DNA of 64,000 nucleotides from a virus, in IMG/VR virus record IMGVR_UViG_3300020595_003017, positions 124,001 to 188,000 of that record. One strand, written 5' to 3'. The notes under the pieces are model-generated. The model searched no databases. It had not been told where the DNA came from and saw nothing but the letters and a program-made list of their open reading frames with translations. This document shows, piece by piece, positions 56,703-63,238 of the stretch. Within the stretch, counting starts at the first letter, position 1. Each line of letters opens with the position of its first letter. The translations under genes were made by a program, and so were the position numbers.

Positions 56703-57973
56703 AAATTAAAAAATCAATTTTAATTGAGGCGGTTAGGAAAGTTATTAAGGAGCAAGATTTTGATGCTTCAAAGTTTCCATACCCCACACCAGACAAGTCA
56801 GGAAAATACGCAAAATTTGTAGCACAAGCTGGAAAACCAGAATTAGACAAAGGTCCACCCAACGACGATCAGGTGTCTTATGACAAAAGATCTGATTTTA
56901 GCGCCGATGATTTAAAACCCTCCCAGAAGGAAATTAAATTAGGTCAAGCTCTTGGTATGGCTATTTCTATGATAGGTAAGCTACCTGGCCCCTTTAAAGA
57001 CGGACCCGGCGGAGACCTTGGTGCAGTTATTTCTAATGATGGTTATATTATGGACGGTCATCATCGTTGGGCTGCCTCCATTTTTGCAGTCGGACCAGAG
57101 GTTGAACTAGGAGGTTTTCAGATTGACATGCCTGGTGAAGACCTTGTTCAGGTTCTGGCACTGATGGGTGATGCTTTTCACCCTGGCGAGAGAAAGAAGC
57201 CATCACCACATAATATCATGACTGCTACTATTGATGACGTCAATAATATGATCAATAAATTTGTTCAAGAGGGTGTTGGCGATTTTGTAGATGCAGAAAC
57301 CGTTAAGAGAGTCCTGGATGAGGCTTACGGTGGAGTAGAGCAAGCCAAAGCGCATTTTGTCACACAACTTAAAAATGTTCAAAAACCACCTCCAGAGTGG
57401 GCAGAGTCCAGAGATAAGATGCCGGTTCTTGAACCAGACGCTGGTGAACCTGAGAAGGTTGCAAAAGCAATGAAAACTGGTAATGTCGATGTTTTTTATC
57501 CCTACGCTGACCAGGACGCTGAAGAAGAAGAGGAAGAGGAAGAGGAAGAGGCAGCAAATCGTAAGGACATCAATATCAGTAAAATAAAAATTACGAGAGA
57601 AAGTATTACAAGAATTGTTAAGGAATCCCTCAAGGTTAAACAACAAGAACAATACTATCACATTGCGGATGCTATGTATGATGATGGCACACTTGCAGAA
57701 GATATCGAATTTTGGGATGATGTTATTGAAGAGGCAGAGTACCAAGGACGCAAGGTTACTCTTAATAAACCTATGCGTGGCGACGTAAAGAAATCTAAAG
57801 TTTATGTTAAAGACCCTAAGACTGGAAACGTGAAGAAGGTAAACTTTGGGGATCCTAACATGAAAATTAAAAAGTCAAACCCAGAAAGACGAAAGTCTTT
57901 TCGTGCCCGTCATAACTGTAAAAACCCAGGACCCAAAACGAAAGCACGCTACTGGTCCTGTAAGGCTTGGTAA
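56699..57973 (+). CDS. Tagged fusion: ParB/sulfiredoxin-like part plus RARHNC-tail module
   Basis: A 424-residue protein in two modules. Module 1 begins with the tag MKIKKSILIEAVRKVIKE and contains DGHHRWAASIF (residues 119-129), the signature of ParB/sulfiredoxin-like domains that hydrolyse CTP or ATP or cut DNA. A run of ten Glu residues (57521-57550) links it to module 2, which opens with another tag, KIKITRESITRIVKE at residues 295-309. Module 2 ends RRKSFRARHNCKNPGP and KARYWSCKAW, a Cys-containing motif common in viral proteins. The second internal tag marks a head-to-tail fusion. Catalytic use of the ParB-like site is unproven. Confidence 0.68.
   Translation: MKIKKSILIEAVRKVIKEQDFDASKFPYPTPDKSGKYAKFVAQAGKPELDKGPPNDDQVSYDKRSDFSADDLKPSQKEIKLGQALGMAISMIGKLPGPFKDGPGGDLGAVISNDGYIMDGHHRWAASIFAVGPEVELGGFQIDMPGEDLVQVLALMGDAFHPGERKKPSPHNIMTATIDDVNNMINKFVQEGVGDFVDAETVKRVLDEAYGGVEQAKAHFVTQLKNVQKPPPEWAESRDKMPVLEPDAGEPEKVAKAMKTGNVDVFYPYADQDAEEEEEEEEEEAANRKDINISKIKITRESITRIVKESLKVKQQEQYYHIADAMYDDGTLAEDIEFWDDVIEEAEYQGRKVTLNKPMRGDVKKSKVYVKDPKTGNVKKVNFGDPNMKIKKSNPERRKSFRARHNCKNPGPKTKARYWSCKAW
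57521..57550 (+). repeat. Glu-coding GAA/GAG run
   Basis: Ten consecutive Glu codons (GAA and GAG mixed) form the linker between the two halves of the 424-residue protein. The imperfect trinucleotide repeat may have arisen by slippage at a fusion joint. It also produces a long antisense open frame with no other support. Confidence 0.8.
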
Positions 57974-58437
57974 TGAAGAAACTAATGACAGAGTGGAGAA
58001 ATTTTCTCCAAGAAGAAATGAAAGTTGTTATTGGAGCAGTCAAGGATTATGTTTGCCCACCAGCAACTCAAGATTTAAAATTAAATACCAAAAACCGTGA
58101 TGCTTCCATCCATGCAGACCATATTAAATATGGACCTTTGAATGTTGACGAGCCTGGTGATTATTGGGAAAAGATAGCAAAGTATTGGGATACCTCTGTT
58201 GATGCAGCAAAGAAATCTTTGTGCGCAAATTGCACGGCTTTCGATATTTCCCCTCGAATGAAAGAGTGTATGCCCGGTGTAACCTCTGATGAAGACGGAG
58301 AACTTGGCTATTGTTGGATGCACCACTTCAAATGCCATTCAGCCCGTGCTTGTTACACTTGGGCCAAAGGTGGACCAATTGATGAAGATAGTGTATCTCA
58401 CGAATGGCAATCTCGAAGTCCATTTTCGGAAAAATAA
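57973..58437 (+). CDS. Tagged Cys/His-rich protein (LTEWR-type tag)
   Basis: A 154-residue protein. The tag MKKLMTEWRNFLQE is followed by a Glu, so L-Q-E would be the cut site. The body has YWDTSVDAAKKSLCANC, then FDISPRMKECMPG and GYCWMHHFKCHSARACYTW: six cysteines and several His that could form two metal sites. I recall the same Cys-rich body in unassigned marine phage proteins. The true start is the ATG at 57973, overlapping the previous stop (TAATG). A structural, metal-binding role is likely, function unknown. First of six tandem genes with this tag. Confidence 0.7.
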   Translation: MKKLMTEWRNFLQEEMKVVIGAVKDYVCPPATQDLKLNTKNRDASIHADHIKYGPLNVDEPGDYWEKIAKYWDTSVDAAKKSLCANCTAFDISPRMKECMPGVTSDEDGELGYCWMHHFKCHSARACYTWAKGGPIDEDSVSHEWQSRSPFSEK

Positions 58438-58438
58438 A

Positions 58439-59269
58439 ATGAAATTGATCATGGAACAGTGGCGAGGCTTTCTCCAAGAGGGAAGGTACGAAGCAGCCAC
58501 AACAGAACTGACCCGCAAGGTAATACCTCACGTCAAATATATTATTGACGAGGTTATTCCCAGTGAGGGTGTTCAAAACTCACGCAAGGATTTGATTCTC
58601 GTAATCGGCAAGAAATATCAAGCAGGTAAAACTCTCCCAAAAGAACTTGAAGATATGATGTATATGGCTGAGTTTACTTTCCATATTGATAAAAAACTAG
58701 CGGAAGAAACAGGCGATAAGTTTATGATAGGCGGGATGCATATGAGCGTCCCTGGTGAGGGTAAGGAAGACGACTACATAAAAATCAATAGTTATTTTGA
58801 CATTGGCTTCAACGAGCAAGACCTTAATGAATATCTTGGTGAACTCAAAGCTGTCACCATCCACGAAATCCAGCACGGCGGACAAACTGATGATGTGCTA
58901 GCCACCGCTTTCCCGCCCAGAGAACCCCTGAAAATCCCGCAGACCAGATGGGACTACAATAAAATAGATGGTATTCGTGGATATTATGCTTCGGACTCCG
59001 AAACAGACACCTACACCAAAGAAGTCTATAAAAGAGCAAAGTATTACAAGGTGCCCTACACAGAAGCGTTGGATATGCGTATCAAGCAATTCTTTGATAT
59101 GTTCCGCCGCCGCCGAGACAAGATAAACGCCGAAGACGAGAAAGAAACTCCCGGCGAATATAGAGTAAAATACACAGAAGAAGAACTGAAAGACTTCTTT
59201 TACAACGAACTGCGTGATAAATATATTGCGTTTGCTAAAACAAAATACCCAGAGGCTGTGGGCATATGA
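58439..59269 (+). CDS. Tagged putative zinc metallopeptidase (HExxH)
   Basis: A 276-residue protein. The tag MKLIMEQWRGFLQE is followed by Gly. The body contains VTIHEIQHGGQTDD with HEIQH at residues 142-146, the zinc-binding and catalytic motif of metallopeptidases, preceded by a hydrophobic strand as is usual. A candidate third ligand is not certain; the region after 150 holds several Glu, Asp and Tyr. The C-terminus is highly charged. If the tag is a packaging signal, a protease would enter the host with the DNA. The ATG at 58439 starts directly after the preceding stop at 58437. The motif alone could occur by chance, but its context (amphipathic helix) supports it. Confidence 0.62.
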   Translation: MKLIMEQWRGFLQEGRYEAATTELTRKVIPHVKYIIDEVIPSEGVQNSRKDLILVIGKKYQAGKTLPKELEDMMYMAEFTFHIDKKLAEETGDKFMIGGMHMSVPGEGKEDDYIKINSYFDIGFNEQDLNEYLGELKAVTIHEIQHGGQTDDVLATAFPPREPLKIPQTRWDYNKIDGIRGYYASDSETDTYTKEVYKRAKYYKVPYTEALDMRIKQFFDMFRRRRDKINAEDEKETPGEYRVKYTEEELKDFFYNELRDKYIAFAKTKYPEAVGI

Positions 59270-59778
59270 AAAAACTCCTAACAGAGTGGCGACAATTTCT
59301 AAAAGAATCACAAGAGTTTGTGGAAGAGAAATCGCCTTTGTCTTATGACCGTGCCAGCAACATTCAGAGACTAGCCCTGCGAGACCCCAGCATAGAACCA
59401 CCTTACCGTGGGGACTTCGGTTTTGCCGACCAGTATAGTTATCGTAATCCCCGCACGGGACGGATGACTAAGAAGAGACACTTGGAAGCCCCAGGGTCAG
59501 GCGATGATATTATTGGGTTCTTGGATTATCACAGCCAAGGCGAAACCTCCGACGGTAAGCCCTTTCTTTACATTGATTACATGAAGACCCGCCGGGAACA
59601 CAAGGGACAAGGTGTTGCTACGAAATTGTTAGAAGAGTTTATCAGCCGCTTCGCACCCGAGCCTGGTTCAGTTATTCACTTCGGGAAAATACAAAACCCA
59701 GATATGTGGAGCCTCTACGAGAAAATTAAAGAGAAATACCCAGAGCACCAGATTATGGGAGCAAAGAACTTCCGATGA
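59266..59778 (+). CDS. Tagged GNAT-family acetyltransferase
   Basis: A 170-residue protein. The tag MKKLLTEWRQFLKE precedes Ser. IDYMKTRREHKGQGVATKLL (about residues 103-122) is motif A of GNAT enzymes, with R-x-x-G-x-G/A-type acetyl-CoA binding (REHKGQGVA). VIHFGKIQNPDMWSLYEK fits motif B. The substrate could be a small molecule or a host protein side chain; a tagged, possibly injected acetyltransferase would be reminiscent of T4 Alt-type injected modifiers. It overlaps both neighbours by ATGA. Confidence 0.75.
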   Translation: MKKLLTEWRQFLKESQEFVEEKSPLSYDRASNIQRLALRDPSIEPPYRGDFGFADQYSYRNPRTGRMTKKRHLEAPGSGDDIIGFLDYHSQGETSDGKPFLYIDYMKTRREHKGQGVATKLLEEFISRFAPEPGSVIHFGKIQNPDMWSLYEKIKEKYPEHQIMGAKNFR

Positions 59779-60251
59779 AAAAACTATTAACAGAGTGGCG
59801 AAAGTATTTGAAGGAAGAGGAAAGCCTTGATCCTGAACTATACGGAAACTGTGGAACACTAGCAGTCGCTCTTTTACAAGAGGCAATCAGCCGTGGGATA
59901 AAAGGCACGGAAGTTGTCCTCGTAGTGGACTCAGACCCAGAGTTAGATTCAGGTAACCCCTCGGAAGAATTTGATATTTATCATACAGCCATTTATCGTA
60001 ATGGAAAATATTATGATACTCGTGGGGAAATTTCACGAGAAGATGTTGGTTCTGTGGCTCCACTGGGATTGACTACTGACCCATCGGAAAAACCCAAGGA
60101 AGGCAGAGACTACCTAGTGTTTAGTTATATGATTGATGACCCTGATAGTTTGGCCTACATCAAAGAGGTTATAGACAACAATACCAACTGGACTAACACC
60201 TGTGAGTTCTATGGCGACCGAGCCACAAAATTTTGGGACACAGTAGGATGA
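59775..60251 (+). CDS. Tagged putative papain-fold cysteine peptidase/transglutaminase-like protein
   Basis: A 158-residue protein. The tag MKKLLTEWRKYLKE is followed by Glu. YGNCGTLAVALLQEA has Cys26 at the start of a helix, YHTAIYRNGKYYDTRGE has His70 and Asp81 on consecutive strands, and this Cys, His, Asp order is that of papain/NlpC/transglutaminase-like folds. The acidic middle is distinctive. It could cut or cross-link proteins, or deamidate. No homologue can be confirmed by eye. Its end overlaps the next gene by ATGA. Confidence 0.58.
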   Translation: MKKLLTEWRKYLKEEESLDPELYGNCGTLAVALLQEAISRGIKGTEVVLVVDSDPELDSGNPSEEFDIYHTAIYRNGKYYDTRGEISREDVGSVAPLGLTTDPSEKPKEGRDYLVFSYMIDDPDSLAYIKEVIDNNTNWTNTCEFYGDRATKFWDTVG

Positions 60252-60910
60252 AGCAACTACTAACAGAGTGGCGGAAGTTTGTTCTGACTGAAGGAATGAA
60301 GACGGCAGCCAAACTACCTCAAGGCTCGGCAATTGCTATGATGTCCAGGGGCACAAACCCTATGTTTGTTTATACTTATGGCGGCAAGCCCCTGTATGAC
60401 GAGCCCAACCCTCGCTTCAATCCTGGCGTCCCAGAAGGGGCACCTTGGGGAGAGGTTCTGATAGGGAAACTAAAACCAAATAGTCAGGGTGATTGTTCTG
60501 ATGCTTACGGCGTTGACCATTCTGAAGCCAAGCGTGGCTGGGGTCCGTTGCTTTACGATGTAGCGATGGAATGGGCAAGCCAGAACGGCGGCGGTCTTAC
60601 TTCTGATAGGGGCAGCGTATCTCAGAAAGCATACAGGGTATGGAAGCATTACTTAAACAGCCGACCAGATGTTGAGTCAGCACAACTAGACATTAGAAAC
60701 AAAGGTTATGAGAAAGTTACTCCTGACGATGAAAGCGATGACTGCGAGCAAGCCATCTCTATACAGTGGTCTAGATATTATAGAACTAGTAACGAATTTG
60801 GATGGTCAGCCGAACCCACAGCCTACCTGTATAGAGTAAGCGGAACTCCGACGACGGATGCGTTAAGAGCATCAGGACAATTTTTGGAATTAGGGGATCG
60901 CTCGCCGTGA
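60248..60910 (+). CDS. Tagged protein, possibly GNAT-like
   Basis: A 220-residue protein. The tag MKQLLTEWRKFVLTE is one residue longer than the others, moving the L-x-E to residues 13-15 (LTE). The body has RGWGPLLYDVAMEWASQNG, GGLTSDRGSVSQKAYRVWKH and a Lys/Asp-rich end. The 'G-x-G-x-x-L-x-x-x-x-x-x-x-A' and 'S-D-x-x-x-x-x-x-A-x-x-x-W' patterns are like the C-terminal half of GNAT folds, but the acetyl-CoA loop is poor, so this is a weak call. A TTG five codons upstream is less likely than the ATG overlapping the previous stop. Confidence 0.5.
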   Translation: MKQLLTEWRKFVLTEGMKTAAKLPQGSAIAMMSRGTNPMFVYTYGGKPLYDEPNPRFNPGVPEGAPWGEVLIGKLKPNSQGDCSDAYGVDHSEAKRGWGPLLYDVAMEWASQNGGGLTSDRGSVSQKAYRVWKHYLNSRPDVESAQLDIRNKGYEKVTPDDESDDCEQAISIQWSRYYRTSNEFGWSAEPTAYLYRVSGTPTTDALRASGQFLELGDRSP

Positions 60911-61506
60911 AAAAATTAATGACAGAGTGGCGAAAATTTAGACACATTGAAAAAGTAAACGAAAAGGTTTACAAGCAGTACGCCTCTCGTTTGAGCGAAG
61001 AATTTCAAGAGGCTTTCTGGAACTTATCGGAAGACCAAAAAGTATTTGTGGTTGAAGACTGGATAAGCCAAGGACGCCCAGCCCAACATTTAACTGAAGA
61101 AAAGATGGCAGACCTTGACGCCGAACAAGCATATAGCACAAAAGTTCGTGGTGTCAATGTTATTATTAATTTAAAAGATACTGATCTTGAAGCAACCAAA
61201 CACAGCAAGGAGCGTCAGTTCCGCCACGACGAAAAGATTTCCAACAAAGCAATCATCCAGGCAGTTGAAATGGCCATCGGCAAGATTATTCAGGACTATG
61301 CGAACGGCGAACTAGGTAATGACGAACCCTTTCATATTCGCATGGTAGGTAAAGGAAAAGTCCCAGCACTTAATGTCATAGCGGTATTAAACATGCAGAG
61401 AGGTCCTGATACAATAAAGGTGATCACAGTCATGAGAAAAGACGATTTCCAAACTGATGATTTTGCCGACGGACAACAAAAAACTTACACAGTACAAACA
61501 AGATAA
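60907..61506 (+). CDS. Tagged protein with possible BECR/RelE-like toxin-type domain
   Basis: A 199-residue protein starting with GTG. The tag MKKLMTEWRKFRHIEK keeps T-E-W-R but lacks the L-x-E end. Residues 12-75 are helical. The C-terminal part (about residues 95-195) has KHSKERQFRHDEKISNKAI, ALNVIAVLNMQ and TIKVITVMRKDDF: a His/Arg-rich helix, then strands ending in the 'V-x-T-V-M' seen in DUF4258/BrnT/RelE-like folds that include RNases. That suggests a nuclease-like domain, but the residues do not prove it. It is the last of the six LTEWR-tagged genes. Confidence 0.48.
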   Translation: MKKLMTEWRKFRHIEKVNEKVYKQYASRLSEEFQEAFWNLSEDQKVFVVEDWISQGRPAQHLTEEKMADLDAEQAYSTKVRGVNVIINLKDTDLEATKHSKERQFRHDEKISNKAIIQAVEMAIGKIIQDYANGELGNDEPFHIRMVGKGKVPALNVIAVLNMQRGPDTIKVITVMRKDDFQTDDFADGQQKTYTVQTR

Positions 61507-61519
61507 GAGAGATATATTT

Positions 61520-61891
61520 ATGGCTACTATGATTACAGAAGATTGTATTAATTGCGGTGCTTGTGAGCCCGAGTGCCCTAATCAGGCAATTATGGAAGGC
61601 AATGAAAAGTATGTGATTAATCCTAATCTTTGCACAGAGTGTGTTGGTTTTTATGGTTATGAGATGTGCCAAGACGTTTGTCCTGTCGTGTGTTGTATAC
61701 CTAATCAGCTTCTTCGTGAGTCTGAGGAAACACTTTATGAGCGTGCTGTTAAGCTACACGGGGATGACTCATTACCACCTAAAGAGGAACTAAGCCCAGA
61801 AACCAGTCGCTTTCGAAATCCTGATTGGGAAAATGAAATTAGTGATTTTGCAGAACCAGCAGAAGATTACACTGAGTATTGGGAAGACTAA
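61520..61891 (+). CDS. Ferredoxin, 2[4Fe-4S] (YfhL/Allochromatium type)
   Basis: A 123-residue protein. CINCGACEPECP is C-x2-C-x2-C-x3-C-P, and CTECVGFYGYEMCQDVCP is C-x2-C-x8-C-x3-C-P. The 8-residue spacer in the second motif is the mark of YfhL/Alvin-type ferredoxins, which have a low-potential cluster. The C-terminal 50 residues are acidic and beyond the usual length. The ATG at 61520 has GAGAGA upstream, and in-frame starts further left are in the preceding gene. It could donate electrons to the phage radical SAM enzyme or a host reductase. No partner gene adjoins it. Confidence 0.88.
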   Translation: MATMITEDCINCGACEPECPNQAIMEGNEKYVINPNLCTECVGFYGYEMCQDVCPVVCCIPNQLLRESEETLYERAVKLHGDDSLPPKEELSPETSRFRNPDWENEISDFAEPAEDYTEYWED

Positions 61892-61917
61892 AACACCTTT
61901 CGCAAACTATTTACTTT

Positions 61918-62424
61918 ATGAATAGGGAAAGGGACTTTTACAGAAAAATGCAAGAAGACGCTCGTAATTCTATGTACGAGCCTGAGATTATTGATGTCTC
62001 CCCTTCCGCCGAAACAACAAAACCCAACTATATTACAGCAACCATATGGACTACAATTGTGGCCGTACTAGTGTGCGGTGTATTTTCAGGCTTTCTCCTC
62101 TACCTTTACAACGAGAGTAATGTAGAAGAAACTTTGTCTCGTGCTGTTAGTCAAGCCGTAATGAGCCTTGAGCAGACTATAGAACTCCAGAGTAAAGAGA
62201 TATCTGCTTTGAAGGAAGAAAATAAAAAGATACACAATTACCTACAACTTTGGACCCCGCTTGACACTCAACGCTTACGACAGCAATATGAAGACAGGCA
62301 CAAGCCACCAACAGCCGATGACTTATTTAATACAGGTCCAGACATTATTATCAGGGGACGTGCTTTACCTCCCCTTAGAAAACTTAGCCATGGGGAAAAA
62401 CTATGCTTACCTTTCTTGGAATAA
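61918..62424 (+). CDS. Single-pass membrane coiled-coil protein
   Basis: A 168-residue protein. Residues 1-40 are charged and probably cytoplasmic, about 41-64 form one transmembrane helix (ATIWTTIVAVLVCGVFSGFL), and the following 60 residues form a heptad-like coiled coil (VEETLSRAVSQAVMSLEQ, then LQSKEISALKEENKK). No signal peptidase site is evident, and orientation would be type II. I use the ATG at 61918 although an in-frame TTG exists at 61879; CTATTTA is 11 bases upstream. Its last 22 bases overlap the protease gene, so the two are coupled. It could be a substrate or adaptor of that protease, or a spanin/lysis component, but no lysis motif is seen. Confidence 0.62.
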   Translation: MNRERDFYRKMQEDARNSMYEPEIIDVSPSAETTKPNYITATIWTTIVAVLVCGVFSGFLLYLYNESNVEETLSRAVSQAVMSLEQTIELQSKEISALKEENKKIHNYLQLWTPLDTQRLRQQYEDRHKPPTADDLFNTGPDIIIRGRALPPLRKLSHGEKLCLPFLE

Positions 62425-63206
62425 TTGTTTTAGTAATCTTTGTCCACGAATTGGGACATTATGCTGCTGCCCGTGCTTGTGGTGTAGCGGTTGATAGTTT
62501 CTCAATAGGCTTCGGCAAAGTCCTCCTTAAGAAGCAACTGTGGGGAACTGAGTGGCGTTTGTCGCTAATACCTTTCGGTGGCTACATCAAGCCTCGGGGA
62601 GAGAATGATTATAATAATGTAAAGAACGACCCTCAATCATTCTGGGCAACATCCCCCTTGAAACGAGCCTTCATCGCTGTAATGGGTCCAGTCTTTAATT
62701 TATTGTTGCCCTGGCCATTATATTTTATGCTCCTGGTAGGACAGCCTTATCCTGATATTGTTGTTCCTGACGGAGCACAGGCAGGACGAATTGGAGTAGT
62801 CGAGGCGGCTGTATATTCTGACAGGATTGCCCGCAAAATGTATAGCAGTATCTGGGATCAGGTGGTCCAGCCCAGAAAAGAACCTTTATCCATCAAGGAG
62901 GTGGGTGGACCTGTAGCTGTTTACGAGTTTACTGAGTCAGCAAGAAAACGTAGTGTTGAAACAGGAGACTGGGGATTTTTGATAGACTGGATAGCTTTCT
63001 TCTCTATCAATCTCGGCGTTATTAACTTATTGCCAATTCCAGTGTTAGATGGTGGACATATTAGTATTTCTGTGGTAGAAGGCATAAGACGCAAAAAACT
63101 AGCCGTAAAGACAAGGAACGTACTAAATATTATTGGTGCGGTTCTAGTGCTCGGTATCTTTGTTTTAGCGATAACTTCTGATGTGCTACGCCTTACCGGC
63201 ATCTAG
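62403..63206 (+). CDS. Site-2 intramembrane metalloprotease (RseP/RasP-like, M50), PDZ-less
   Basis: A 267-residue multi-pass protein. HELGH at residues 15-19 and LDGGH at 215-219 are the paired zinc motifs of S2P proteases, and GFGKVLLKK, IPFGGYIKPRG, MGPVFNLLLPWPLY and INLLPIPVLDGG are also RseP/RasP hallmarks. Between the central G-P-x-x-N segment and GGPVAVYEF there are only about 75 residues, too short for the one or two PDZ domains of cellular enzymes. It should cut transmembrane helices in the host inner membrane. The overlap with an upstream membrane protein gene suggests partnership. Confidence 0.9.
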   Translation: MLTFLGIIVLVIFVHELGHYAAARACGVAVDSFSIGFGKVLLKKQLWGTEWRLSLIPFGGYIKPRGENDYNNVKNDPQSFWATSPLKRAFIAVMGPVFNLLLPWPLYFMLLVGQPYPDIVVPDGAQAGRIGVVEAAVYSDRIARKMYSSIWDQVVQPRKEPLSIKEVGGPVAVYEFTESARKRSVETGDWGFLIDWIAFFSINLGVINLLPIPVLDGGHISISVVEGIRRKKLAVKTRNVLNIIGAVLVLGIFVLAITSDVLRLTGI

Positions 63207-63238
63207 GAACTATTTATATCAACCCAAGGGGACAAAAG

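Larger units (their letters stand above)
57988..60933 (+). repeat. Dispersed direct repeat at gene starts (ACAGAGTGGCGA)
   Basis: The codons for T-E-W-R recur as nearly the same 12 bases at 57988 (one base different), 59281, 59790, 60263 (last base different) and 60922. A more diverged copy (AACAGTGGCGA) follows 58439. Each lies about 15 bases into a gene. The conservation includes silent positions, so the copies are recent duplicates or are kept alike by recombination. Confidence 0.8.

Noticed and set aside
57203-57745. 180-codon antisense open frame
   Set aside because: It is the shadow of the 424-residue gene, lengthened by the Glu repeat and low stop frequency. There is no ribosome site, and the sense frame has clear motifs.
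58898-59401. 167-codon antisense open frame
   Set aside because: It lies opposite two well supported tagged genes and has the typical hydrophobic look of an antisense shadow.
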